Part shown: positions 1-11,880 of the stretch, piece by piece
Position numbering within the stretch: the first letter of the stretch is position 1
Layout: every line of letters begins with the position of its first letter
Assembly: GCA_009602735.1 (NCBI GenBank)
Contig: WELA01013488.1
Coordinates: forward strand, 237,645-301,644
DNA from: Mesotaenium endlicherianum
Taxonomy: Eukaryota > Streptophyta > Zygnematophyceae > Zygnematales > Mesotaeniaceae
Direction: 5' to 3'
DNA length: 64,000 nt
Position numbers and translations under genes: made by a program
The notes under the pieces: model-generated
The model's database searches: none
Told to the model about the DNA's origin: nothing
What the model saw: the letters and a program-made list of their open reading frames with translations, nothing else

Positions 1-3000
1 TCAAAGGAAGGCAACCGGCCAGATGTTGACAACAGAGGGGAGGAAGACTGTGAGGATTGGAGCAGGCGCCAGCTGGTGGCAGCGCTGGGGCACTACGAGG
101 ATGCGGAGGCTCTGCTGGCGCCACTTGTCCCCGGCCATGTGATCCTCCCGACGCCAGCGCTCCCGGTACTGCCCAGCCGGCGCTGGCTGGCGGGCAAGCT
201 GGAGACTCTCTTCGGCGAGAAGCAGCTGCAAGAGGAGGAGGGCTGCGGCAAGGCATCAACGAGTGGCGGCTTGCATGAGAACCGCGCGGGCACTCGCAGG
301 CAAGCAGAGGCGACAGCGAGAGGGAGGCGAGGCGCCTCTGGAGGAGGGCAGCCAGGTGCTACGCCGGCAGCGGCGGCTGCCAAGAAGCATGCGCCACAGG
401 CTGCCAGCACAGCAAGTAAGCGGGGCGGCGCTGCCCCAGCCTCCAGCGGGCGGGCGGCGGGTGGTGCAACGCAGGTGGCGCGGACGGCAGCAGTCACTCG
501 GAGAAAGGTGCAGTTTGCTGAGGTGGCCGTTGTGGATCTGACGCAGAGCGCCAGCGAGGAGGCCTCGGGCTTGACTTCCTCCCCCGGCCTGCAGTCGTCA
601 GAGGAGGGCGAGTCGGGACACACTTGTGACACATCTGACACAGCATGTTCCGCGCAGATAGCAGCAGCTGCAGCAGCAGCAGCTCCTCCTGGAAGGCCGA
701 GCTTCAAGACCAGGCAAGCGAGCACGAGGGCATCCAGCACCCGCAGCAGCACCAGCACCAGCACTATTATCTACACCAGCACCAGCACCAGCAGCAACAG
801 CAGCAGCCCCACCACTAGCAGCAAGAGGCCTTCATCATCCTCTGTGCGCAGCTCCAGTGCAGCTGCTGGGGGTGGCGGCGGTGCTGCAGCCGTGCCGGCA
901 GGACGTGGCAGCAGAAGCACGCGCTCGGGATTATTCGCCCAAGCCTCGACGAGGACGCCCCGGAGACGACCGACGAAAGCCCAGCAGCAGCAGCAGCAGG
1001 AGGAGGAGGAGGAGGAGGAGGAAGGACACGTGCCGCTTGTGCAGCCGAGCCACACGAAAGCAGCAGCAGCAGCAGCACGAAGCAAGCGGAGGCCATTGCT
1101 GGAGTCATCCACCGCCCCCTCGGCTGGGGAGACGTCCGAGAGCCCTGCTTGGCGCATACAGAACACACTGGCCACACCTCTTGCTGCTGCGTGTCGGGCG
1201 GCGGGCAGCCCGCGGAAAGCGGCGGCTACCACGGGCCGGGGGAAGTTGCGGGCAACGCGCAGAAGGGTCGTCCTCTCTGACGACGATGACGACGACGAGG
1301 ATGAGTGCAAAATGCTGCCACGTGGTGCCGTGCCTGGCAGTGCGCACGCGGAGGCCCCTCCAGATGGCAGGAGGACGGAGCTGCGGAGAGGCACCAGGAG
1401 GGTGGATGGCGGACGAGTGGAGTCCTTGCGAGCGGCGCCCGAGTCTTCAGAGGAGAAGGAGAGAAACAGGGAGGGGAAGAGGGAGAGGGAGAGGGAGGAG
1501 TCCCTGACCTTTGAGCAGCCCAGGCGTGCAGCGGCAGCTCCTAGGGCTCTCCTGCCCGGGGAGGGCTGCACGCCCGGTTTGCGAGAGCAGGACGCGAGCA
1601 GTTCAGCAGGCGGCTCTGGACCTTCTGGCATCGAGTGGCTGCTCCAGGAGGTGCATGGATACGCAGCTGGACAGGTGGCGGCGCCACGCGCGTGGTGGGC
1701 CCCTGCCAGGCAAGAGCTTGTGAAGATACTCACTCAGAAGGGTACTCTCCTCCCCCCTCTTGGTCTTCCCGCTCACCTCTTTATAACGACATTACTCAAT
1801 ACAAGCTGCTTCACCCGGTAGTTCCTTTTCTCTAAACTGGTGTCTTGCAGCCTCCCATGTATAGTTCGGTGTTTTCTCTGTTGCCACTTGGCAGCAGCTC
1901 TGCCCCATTAACTTGCGACGAGTGAAGTACCGGATGCAGCATGGGCCTGACCAAGAGAGCCTGCTGCGAGCACCCACATCTCGGCCTGCTGTTATATCGA
2001 TTTCCATTCTGGGCCTGCCGTAGAGTTGTCCGGTATCGAAAGCCACAACCTCCAGATACCAGTGCATGTGCACACAGGCATGCTTGTCAGTGCGGGGAAC
2101 ACTTCTTTTTACCGCTGTTTGCATGCTCAAACAGCGGAGCTAGCGCTCCAAAACCCAAGACCATACTCTAGAGACGACTTTCTGAGCCCTAGTCCGACTC
2201 CTGAAAACGCATGCTTCGTCTCCTCGCCTGCTTCTGGCGTGCAGCAAAGTGCGGCTCTGCGCTGGGCCAGGCGGAGCACGCCCAGGCCCTGCTCTTCCAG
2301 GCTGCTGATCTGCTGCGCCAGCCATCTTGTCCCGCGAACGAGGCGGACGTGCCGCCCTACGTTGCGGGCAGCGCGCTTCTCCCGGGGGCTCTGCTCGGCT
2401 GCCACCTGGAAGCTGCTGCCGTCCTCCTGGTTGAGAGCCAGCTCCTGCTCGACACGCCAGGTGGCAAGACTCGCCCTCCCGGTGCAAGAACGGCTGATAG
2501 GCACAGCAGGAGAACGGCAGCTTTGGAGAAGCTGCACCGAGCATTCGGCCTCTGCTGCAACGCCCCCCTCCTCCTGAGCAAGGTACCAGACTGACTGCAA
2601 ATGCGTGTGCACGCGCACCCGCGCCCGTGTGCTCTCTTTCCTACGCCCCAACACTCGCGCCCCAGCGTGGGTTCCCGTTGGCGATGATGTGATTCAGCGT
2701 GCATGCGGCCCGTGGCTATTGCTTTGGCTCTGGCTCTGGCTCTCTGGTACCCGGCAGGGTGACGGCGGCCACCTCTTGACCCTCTTCCCCCCCCGGGGGA
2801 GGGGGGGGAAGTTCAGCCTGCACTCGGTCGTACAACCTGCTATGACACGTATGTTCTCACTGGGCTCCCAAAGCCAACAGGCCTCTCCTGCAGCTCTTGC
2901 GAGCGCACTGCTCTCCCAGGCCAGGGTTAGTCCCTGCGGCTCGCGCACTGACACGTGTCACGAGCGTGGCTTCTCCTGCACTCTACCAGGTGGCCGGCCT

Positions 3001-5629
3001 GCTGGCCATCCTGTACGCCCAGAGCTCCCTGGCGGGTGACAGCAGCGCTGCCCCGGAGGCGCTGAGAGATGCCCAGCTGGCGGCCTTCTTCCACCACGCA
3101 TCTGTGGGCGCCACCGGGCGGCAGCGACACCGCTCCCTCCTCCAGTCCAAGCTGCAGACTCAACGACAGCGCATCGCCAGCTGTCGTCAGGTAGGTCACG
3201 TTCCTTCACAACCCCAATGAACCCCCCCCCCCCCTCCTCCCTCACCCTCCGCGCCCCTCCTGTATGAGTCCTCTTCCCCCTCCCGCAGCTGCTGTATGCC
3301 GCCTGCTGCTGCCACCTGCCCTTTACGTTCCAGCACCACTGCACAAGTCTTATTTCTCTTTCTCAGATTACAGAGTTCAAGTGAGCTGTCCCTAGGGTCC
3401 ACAAATTGTAAACCCAAGACCCCGAAGCCTACCACCTCCACTGCGCTTGGCAACCGAAGCGGGTTCGAGGGGACTGGCTGCCTGCTTCACCGGCTGCTCG
3501 TATGAGGCAGGGCATGATACTTAGATCAGTCACGGGTGAGCAGGCATCTGATAGATCAGTGATCAGTGCCACCTGGCTGCTGTTGTAGAAGACCTGCTGG
3601 GCCGGTGGCTTCTTCTGCCCTAGTGACAAGTATCGCAACGCCCATGCCTGTGCCTGCCTTCAAGCGAGCTCACGACTCCTGTGTTGTGTCAGCATCCGCT
3701 GCAATGCAGCCCGCGTGGCTGACTTTGCTGACACCACCACCCAGTGCGCCTCCCTGTGGCTGCACCTGGACAGGCAGAGGGAGGCGAGGAGGGGGAGGCG
3801 GCGGGCCGGCTGAGCGCCGAGTGTCTGCTGCGCATGAGGCAGCTCCTTCTGTAAGTATCCACAGACGGCCACGTTTCTTCCGTGGGCTTGTAGCTTCTGT
3901 GGGATCTAGCTCACTTCTGTTGCCATGAAGTCCCCTGTTTGATAATTGAGTTGAGTGGAAAATTAGGGTATGACCAGTTTGATATGTATATGTTCTACTA
4001 GGCGGATGGTGCCTGACTCTCTTCCTTCTTAGCTTGGATACTGCCGTGCACCATGTTTCCTACTTGCAAACTATCAGATTGGTTGGCGTATTTCTGCAAG
4101 TTATTAGCCTATTGCCTGTTCTTTTGTTGGGCGAACTTTTGGTTGATGCTAGGCACGCGTGCATGCGGCTGTTCCAAGATCCTGCTGTCCCCTCCGTTTG
4201 CTGCCAGCTGCTGGGGCCCGTGACCTTGCCCTTGTCATGCATGAGAAGCGCTCGCACGGGCCTTGCAATCGTGCAAGTTGTGAGGACACCTGGCACAGAG
4301 GGATAGAGGGACACAGAGAGAGAAAGAGAGGGAGAAAATTGACAGAGCAAGCAGGAGGCGCTCAAGGAGGAGAGCAGCCTCCTCAGTCGAATGCAGCACT
4401 GACGGGTGGTGCGTCCGAGGGGGCGGTTGGGCTGTGCAGCACACCCGCGTGCGACGTGGAGCGGGCGGCAGAAACCGCGCGGCAGTTCCAGAATGACGCG
4501 GTGGAGCGTCTCCCCTACGGCTGCGCGGTTTGCTGCGTCTCCGTTGCTCCCGCCCGTCTGTTCGCTGGCGGGCGCCTCCAGGCTGGCGCACACGTGGCGG
4601 TCAGAGAGGGCTCTCGCGGCTACCTGCTGCTGGTCTCCCGCCTGTGCCGAGGACGACCTCCTGTTGTGCTGCTCCTCCCGCAGGCCTCTTGCGGCGGCGG
4701 CCCAGCAGGTATGTCCCCCAGGCTCAGAGGCACAGACGTGCCTGCGTTGAGATTTTACAGACCTGACGGTTGGCTTGCGTCACTTGATGCTTAGTCTGCA
4801 AGAACTGCGTGAGTGTTGGATGCTTGTTGCTTGTCTGCAAGGCTGGCTCATCTCTTGTGCGCCTCATTTTTCTTCCCTACTCTCAGGGGAACCAGGAGAA
4901 AAGGTGGAGTAGCTGAAATTGCTCTGGGAGGCCTCATGGTGTGTTAGAACTCACTCATTGCCTTCACGCACGCACGCGCATGCTATTGCTGTGTCAGCAG
5001 ATGACGAGGACACCTGGCACGATGCTGGCAGCGTCTGCAGCACGGGTATCAACGATGAGCACATGGAGGAGATTGGGGGGGCGGCCGGCAACAGAGGAGG
5101 CGGCGTGCCAACTGGCAGCTCACAAGAGGACCCCATCCAGGGGCTGCTGGGCGCGTTTCAGAGAATTCTGGAGGAGAGCCGCGAGTCAACAAGTGGCGCG
5201 AGGCCGACGGAGACCAGGGAGCAGAAGAGCGAGTGGTGGGAGTGGCGCATCTCCCTGGACCACCGCCTGGCCTCGCTCCTCGGGTGGGGCTTGCGCTTGC
5301 GCTTGGACGCTTGGACTTGGACTTGGCCTGCTGCTCTGCTGCTGCCCTGCTCTGCTCAGCTTCGGCTTGTCATCGGCACCCACTTCCCTCCAGCCTGGAC
5401 CGTGCCGGGCCAGCTGTCTCAGCCTCGTAAGCCCCCGGTGATTGGCAGCTTGTGTGTATCAAGATGCTGTGCGGCCTCGTCCCACTCACTGCAGAAGTGG
5501 GCAGCTGGCTGCTGCTTACTCCCCTGCAGAATGTGCGCCTGCTTGCTCTGTACCTCCAACTCAAATGTGACTGTCTGGCTGAACAGCCTGGAAGCTCTTT
5601 TTGTGTCTCGTTCTCTCTTCGTGTATGTA

Positions 5630-5661
<32 letters not shown>

Positions 5662-6501
5662 CCCGCGCGTATGTGTCCGTGTGTGCGTGTGCATGTCTAT
5701 CTTGTGCATCAGAGATGTGGAGAATTGCTGGCTGGGACACTGGAAGTGCCTGCTGCTTGGAGAGCCGCCCGCCAGCCATGCATGGGGGGACCAGGCGCAG
5801 CGCCTTGCTCGCGACATCTGGCCGCTGCAGAGGCCACCTAGCAAGAAGGGCGCAGGCAGCAGGCCTATAGCAGGGCCAGCTGGCAAGGACGACGGCGACT
5901 TCGCTGAGATGGCCACCTCAGCTGTGAAGGTGGAGCTCGTGCGCCTCCTGCTCCAGGGCTCTCGGGCACTGACAGATGGCGAGCTCAGAGCTGCGCTTGC
6001 AGAGCTCATGCGAGCTGGAAAGGGGAAGCAGGGCTTCTCCTTCCAATGCGATGCGGGCAGTCAACGGACTACCGCTAGGGCTGACGATGTCGACGGCGAA
6101 GATGACGACGACGACCAGGTCCACTGTGCCAGCGCTGGAAGCTTGCCATGTGGCGCACAGGGGGGGACCACATTTAGGCTGACAGCAGCTTGCGTTGAGC
6201 ACATCAGAGAAACACATGTGGGCATTCTGAGAGAAGCAGACGTCTCTCGTGATGGAGTTTCAGAAGGGGAAGATCCACACATGACTGCTCAGGAAGAGGC
6301 TGAGGCATCCTCCACAGCCCACGGACCAGGTGGCGACAATCGGCAGAGCACCCTTGCGCGTGATGCTGACGCGTCTCAGCTGCTGCTGCCCACTCAAGCG
6401 GTGCAGCTGGTGCTGGACTCCCATGTGCAGGTAGGCACCACATACTGGCCATTTAGTGCGACCTCGGTGGCAATGCGGTTCAGGACTTGTCTGCACGGGA
6501 T

Positions 6502-6591
<90 letters not shown>

Positions 6592-8981
6592 TGTGTGCAA
6601 CTCCGTCCCTGTCCTCGCCTTCAGCTCATGTGCGACGTCCATGCTCCTTGTCAACAGCTCACCTTGCCCTTACGCTTGCGCTCAAGTGCGTGCGCGGAAG
6701 CTCAAGTGCACGAGTGCAAGCGCCAGGGGCACGCCCGCATGCATGCAAGCAAGCCCTATGTAGTGTGCATGTACGNGTGGAAATGAGCGTGCATTTGTGG
6801 ATACATCCATCCATGCTGAAGAGGGGTGTTGTATGGTTGGTGGCGGCGGACACCGAAAGAAGCCTGTGGCGACACGCGCTGCTGCGGGCATTCTTGGCCG
6901 AGGTATTGGGTTGCTCATGTCATGTGGCAGGTTCCGATGGGGCAAGCTGGAACAGCTGGTCTTGACCACTTTCGAAGTAAAGGGTGGGAAAGGAGCCCTG
7001 TGCCCCTGATTGGCTCCCAAACGACTAAGTTTTAAATTGTTACAAGCGTGCCCGCCACCCGCACAGCGCTGTCGCACACCATGTCCAAGAAATAGTTCAC
7101 CCTAAGTCGAACCTCATCAATTCCTGGCCCTAGCCCCTTGCGGTTACTGAAGGCGTGCAGCGTGTGTCCCACCCAACTCTCGTACTCAAACAGCCTGGGT
7201 GCTCCTTCACGGGGTGGTTGCTTGCAGGTGCTGTCATGGGAGAGCCTGCCCGTGCTGCGCGCTCAGAGCGTGTACCGTATGCCCTCGCTAGCCTCCATCC
7301 ACGCCCTCTTGCACCAGCGCCGCCACCTGGCTCTCACCGGCGCGTCTGCTTCGGCTGCGGCAATGCTGCACCAAAGCCTTCCCAGCAGCAGGCCACAAGC
7401 AGCTGCAGCTGCAGGCGACGGTTCGAAGCGGGCCAAGAAGTGCGAGGAAGTGCCAGGCCGCCCGGCCGGTGGTGCCACCTCCCGAGGAGCTGAATTTGGA
7501 GCAGGCTCGTCAGGAGCGCGTGCCGGCAGCTCAGCTATGAAGTATGCAGGAGGAGCAGCAGCCCAGGAGGCGTGCGAGCAGGGCCAGGAGCGCGCCAGAG
7601 AAGAGGGTGGGGTGCCGCCCGTGGTAGACCCCCAGGATGCCTTCTATCTGCTGAACCCGAGCGGCGACCTGGCGCCCACCCAGGCTGCATTTGAAGCTCT
7701 ATTCCGCTTGCAGCCCGGCTGGCAGGTAAACAGCGCCGCCTCGTCCACCTCAGCTTGTCTGCTCTTGTCTTTGAAGCCAGAATCCTGCAATCACTCTCAG
7801 GCTGTGTGTGTTCTGAACTGAAGCGGGGAACGTGTCCAAGGGCCAGTGGCTGAGTTTCTGGCGCGTGCTGCTCTGCAAAGCACAACGTGCAAGACTCCAT
7901 CTGGCAAGGGAGCTGGGCTGGGGTGTATTGAAGAGCTAGAAGTAAGCTAGTGCTGCAGCTGCTGCTGCCTCTGGCTCTGGTTCCACTACTGCTGCTGCTG
8001 CTGTAGCTGCTGCTGCTGCTCTTGTTGCTGCCGATGGTGCTGCTGCTGCTGGTGCTGCTGCTGCTGGTGCTTCAGAATCTGCTGATGGGCGTGATGGCAT
8101 TCATTTGGTCTTCTGCTGCTCCGCAGGGAAAAGTTGGCGAAGTGCCCCCCAGAGAGATGTGTCTGGAGGCTCTTGAGAACCACGAGCTGTTCGTCTACTG
8201 CGGCCATGGCAGCGGTGTGTGCGCCCAGTACTCCCTCTCATCCGCCTGGTCTTAGACGTTCTTAGCATCTGCTTCTCTTTTTAGCCAGCTGACTTGTGGG
8301 GGAAGGCAACAATAGTCTTTCATAATCATTCTGACAAATTGCTGTTTCTCATCCGGCCTGCCTGCTACATCAGGCGAGCAGTATCTGCCAGCGAGGAGCA
8401 TGCGCCACCTGTCGTCGTGCGCCGCCTCTCTGTTGATGGGTTGCAGCAGCGGCAAGCTCTCGCTCAAGGGTGACTATGAAGCGCGGGGCGTGCCCCTCTC
8501 ATACCTCATGGCAGGCTGCCCCACTGCAGTAACAAACCTTTGGGATGTTACGGACGGAGACATAGATCGTTTCAGCCGCAGCGTGCTGGATCTCTGGATA
8601 GCACCGCCTTCGCTCAGAACTGTTCTTTCCCTGTCTGCAACTGCAACAGGCCTTGAGCAGCCTGCGAGAGGGAACGGGGGGGGACGTGCCTGCTCGCAAG
8701 TGGCCAATGAGCAGTCCAGCTCTTGTGGGCCAAGCAAGAGCATCCAGAAAGGAAGCAGAAGCTTACAGAGAGAAAGCGGTTGCTGTGTGGACGGCGACAG
8801 GAAACGAGTAGGAGGCGTCCATGTGTGCGCAACAGCCAAGGATGTAGATGGCGTCACGAGTGAAGCTTGCATTAGCTGCACCGTGATTGAAGCGCGCCGT
8901 TCTTGCAAATTGTCCCACCTCATAGGTGCATCTCCAGTGTGCTACGGAGTTCCTACACTTATAGTAGATAAGTCGAGATGA
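1..8981 (+). CDS. ESP: Separase (cohesin-cleaving cysteine protease), 5' truncated by window edge
   Basis: Separase cleaves the kleisin subunit of cohesin at anaphase. The frame is open from base 1 (2 bases upstream of GTG 76 there is no start), so the N-terminus lies outside. Exons I can place: 1 to about 1741 (Ser/Ala/Arg-rich, disordered, acidic runs), 2245-2582, 2990-3190 (helical repeat type), pieces between 3289 and 3850, about 4344-4708, 5001-5283, 5713-6430, 7228-7725, 8127-8214 and 8374-8981. From 4344 onward the codon phases join exactly. Family landmarks: LPYGCAVCC and LLLVSRL near 4530-4650, WWEWRISLDHRLASLL near 5240, VENCWLGHWK near 5720, WESLPVLRAQSVYRMPSL at 7237, YLLNPSGDL near 7650, CGHGSG (catalytic His, codon 8205-8207) and MGCSSG (catalytic Cys, codon 8442-8444), then AGCPTAVTNLWDVTDGDIDRF. 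A Ser/Gly-rich tail of about 130 residues follows. Around 3690-3850 two good coding stretches lie in different frames, which may be a sequence error or a missed intron. Confidence 0.93.
6503..6597 (+). repeat. Compound (CT)n(GT)n microsatellite in a separase intron
   Basis: About 26 CT units pass directly into about 18 GT units, with one TTTG interruption near 6588. It lies in the intron between exons 5713-6430 and 7228-7725. Apparent ORFs through it are artefacts of the dinucleotide repeat. Confidence 0.95.
7228..8630 (+). other. Separase C-terminal protease domain (three exons)
   Basis: This is the caspase-like fold of clan CD. The exon at 7228-7725 holds the RMPSL substrate-side segment and the NPSGDL motif. 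The 88-base exon 8127-8214 holds the catalytic histidine in YCGHGSG. The exon from 8374 holds the catalytic cysteine in MGCSSG. The intron at 8215-8373 splits the glycine codon between the two active-site motifs (phase 1). All hallmark residues are present, so the enzyme looks functional. An acidic, Ser/Gly-rich linker in exon 5713-6430 precedes this block, as in other separases where the linker carries autocleavage or regulatory sites. Confidence 0.93.
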
Positions 8982-9944
8982 TCGACTACATCTGGCCGTC
9001 ATTGAACGCAGTTAATGTTGGTACGGAATGAAGGCAAGAAGCTTCACCTATAGCAATGGAGACGCACTGGAAGTACACGTTGAAGAAGATGACTCCAACA
9101 TCAATGGCGTTGATTGCACTAAGCTGCAGCCCGCATACATGGGTCAGTAATTTAGTGGGGTCTCCCTTGAATATGTAAGTAGCTCATTAATCACATGCAC
9201 TTCTTTAAATTGTTCCTTTAGTAGGGTTGCGGCTCCTCCCTTTTTCTTAATTATGTGACCCGTCATCTCAAACAAAGGAGTATTGAAACTACCTCTTGGT
9301 CCCTGGGCCGCAATGATGTAAAGGCTAAGAAGTGAAAGTCCTTATTCCGCACTGCCCAAACAACGTACTGAGAGACAAACCTAGGAGAATGGTAGTCAAG
9401 TTGTTGATCAAGCCATGCAACATCCAACCTAGTCAAGTGCATCTGCTACACTAGAGGAATTCATTTTTAGCTGGTGTGACGCTCATTTATGCCTGCTGGC
9501 TCGCACATCTTGGTCCGTTCTCTCATGTCCGTCCATATTATGTGTGCTTCTCTTTGTCAATGACAACTACGCAATAGAGCGTGCTTTCTGTTCACTTTCT
9601 TGGAAATTGTAGATTTGACAATTTGTGTTTAAATTGCCTGATTTCAAAAGAAAGAAGGTAATGTATGCAAGAATAGTAGGAGTATTTGTATGCTTCAATT
9701 GCGCTGTTCTTGTCTAGTCCTTTCCTACATGCTGCTTCGCTTATCTGTACTACTAAAAACAATACAAAAAGGTCAAGACAATAATATTCCAACTCCTAAA
9801 CAACACTTATGGATTGGCAATTGCACTCTTGCTGTGTTGAGGTTCTCTGTCGAATTGCCGCCGTTGGTTACTGCCTATGGACATAACATATTGCAACACT
9901 AACAACAGCAACCACACTATTGTGCATGGCTAAAAAACTATCGC
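8982..9944. other. 3' flank of separase and gene-poor sequence
   Basis: Base composition drops sharply toward AT just after the separase stop, marking the border of the repeat block. The 3' UTR and poly(A) site cannot be fixed by eye. The only coding-like stretch is a minus-strand run at about 9140-9345 (see separate entry). Confidence 0.5.
9140..9345 (-). pseudogene. Short coding-like relic, unidentified
   Basis: On the minus strand about 65 codons are open, from just after a TAA near 9345 to a stop near 9142. The residue mix looks protein-like (the text includes IIAAQGPRGSFNTPLFEMTG) and is not low-complexity. No start codon or splice context is obvious, and I do not recognise the family. 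It could be an exon relic or chance. Confidence 0.2.
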
Positions 9945-11151
9945 CACCAACTTCGTTGCCTGCCTCGTGCACCTCCCCGTGGAGTGGAAGTTTAGAGGGG
10001 TGGTGAAATGAATCGACTTACCAAATAGGCGATTAACAATTAATAAAGATCTTTATATCAGCAAGTAATCTTTATGGTAATTTCCGTTACTGGTTAAACG
10101 GCAAAGGACAACACACTAGCAGTGAATAATACTCGTAAATCAAATGCGAGTAAACTAGCATCAATAATGCAAATCAGTAAACTCATACATAAGCAAGGTT
10201 AGAAGTCAGTGCATATTAATGGCTTCTTGCCTTGGATTCAGATCGCTCTCAGTAAGTTGTACAAAAGAGTTGGCCTCGTTTCCGAATGCCGAACTCGAGA
10301 GCAATGCCTAGCATATGTACATGGAATGAGTTTACTGTTCAATGGTCAGTGCGATGGCACCGCCTACCCGGGAGTTAACCACGTTGGTAGGACCTCGGTT
10401 AACCAAATCCACCGCCATCTCCCATCATCCCGAATCGCCATCCATCATAGGGATGTCATTTGGCCATTCATCTAGTATACCACACTTAGATGCATATCGA
10501 GGCAGTTCGCTGCTACCGAGTACGGAAGTCAGCTGGCTGTCAAAGAATGTGTCAGCAAGCTGACTTAAGGTGACCTGAGCCTGCTACTTCGGGCTGAGTC
10601 ATTAAACTGATATTAAATATAAAGTACAGCAGACTGATCATTAACTACAGTTCAGCAGGCTGAACTTATTTAACTATATTATTTAAATGATTATTATGTC
10701 AACCAATATACTGATTCATTACAGGTGGGTGGGTGGGTCTGTGTAGCAGCTACCTTCCTGCTGCAATGAGGCTTCTTTTCAAAGAAGGGCCTTTTGAGGG
10801 TTTTGTTTGTCGATGAGACACAACACGTGTGAAATCGATCAAAATTTGAACACTTGTCAAACTTTGGTTTGCGATATTAAATGTTGCAAACCTTCAACTT
10901 TACAGCTGCACACTATTGCTGGCACCAACTTCGTAGCCCGCCTCGTGCCTCTCCCAGTGGATTGGGGGGTTAGAGGGGTGGGTGGGTGGGTATGTGTAGC
11001 AACTACCTTCCTGCTGCAATGAGGCTTCTTTGCAACGAGAAGCCTTATGAGGGTTTTGTTTGTCGATGAGACACAACACGTGTGAAATTGATCAAAATTT
11101 GAACACTTGTTAAACTTTGGTTTGCGACATTTCATGTTGCAAACCTTCAAT
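9945..11151. repeat. Two-unit tandem direct repeat, first unit split by a solo LTR
   Basis: A unit of about 230 bases occurs twice. Unit 1 is 9945-10003 plus 10729-10890; unit 2 is about 10919-11151. Shared blocks include GCACCAACTTCGT, a GGTGGGTGGGTGGGT tract, CTACCTTCCTGCTGCAATGA and GTTTTGTTTGTCGATGAGAC. The units differ by scattered substitutions and small indels, so the duplication is not recent. No protein is evident in the repeat. Confidence 0.8.
10004..10723 (-). mobile_element. Solo LTR of the element 2 family
   Basis: Begins TGAAATGAATCGACTTACC and ends TGATTCATTACA (TG...CA), matching both LTRs of the element at 24491-33725 along its whole length (720 bases). It is flanked by the perfect 5-bp duplication GGTGG at 9999-10003 and 10724-10728. 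No internal sequence is present, so the copy was probably reduced by LTR-LTR recombination. The strand given is by homology to the minus-strand element. The 88-residue ORF seen here recurs in every LTR copy and is LTR sequence, not a gene. Confidence 0.93.
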
Positions 11152-11240
11152 TTGGGACGCAGGATCAGTAGCAGCTTAACACCAATGTAGTCTTTGCTAT
11201 TTGTATGTCAGATTTACTGCTTGGTTCTCTAAGACTTTGC

Positions 11241-11880
11241 AGTCATCATTTTTTGAGTCGAGGTTGATACACTAAATCGAGCTACAAGTGTGTGAATGGT
11301 CAACCTAGAAAAACTATTTTGCGTTTGACGTTACGCATCTTTATGTTGACCTTTTATAGTTTTCCAAGTCACAAAAGTGTAGAACGTCAAGTCATCTTCG
11401 GAATGGCACCGGTTTTGCATCACTTGGATAGATATTGAAGAAGGTATTCGCGATTGAGTTCGCGCCGCCCACCAACCCCTAGCAGAAATTCCCCAAGGCC
11501 AATTTGTGACTAGACTTGCCCAAGGGTCACATTTTGGGCTATTTGCGACCCCAAGGGACCCTCTCTTAGTTCGAACAAATTCACGAGCTCCCTAGGACAC
11601 ATATCACTCACATTTTCATATTTTAAGTGCACTCAAAAGGGTAATAACTTGGTGAATGCATCACCTCCTGCTAGAGGAAGCTTCCTCAAGTTACAGATCC
11701 ATTTTTAAGGCACTATCTAGGTAGCATTGGTCAAGGTAAACTCGGCCAACAGGGAGTCCTTGGCATATTCTTGCATCTGGTACTTGATTGTTTTGAGTGA
11801 TGCCTAGCCTATAGGATTGTTAGCACATCCTTTGCACACATTTGTGGACGTACGAGAGGCCCCCTAAAGTGACCTCACGA
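11241..11880 (+). repeat. Interspersed repeat, copy A
   Basis: From GAGTCGAGGTTGAT to GTGACCTCACG this matches 13929-15480 (copy B) once the insertion in B is removed. The two copies flank a retroelement integrase relic in direct orientation, which would suit old LTRs. However, copy A runs straight into a different LTR-like sequence at about 11881, while copy B continues differently, so this reading is not secure. Confidence 0.6.

Noticed and set aside
93-1733. Long minus-strand ORFs (223 and 320 residues) opposite the first separase exon
   Set aside because: They are Ala/Ser/Leu-rich shadows of GCN and AGC repeats read from the other strand and have no domain. The plus frame continues into family-specific separase exons.
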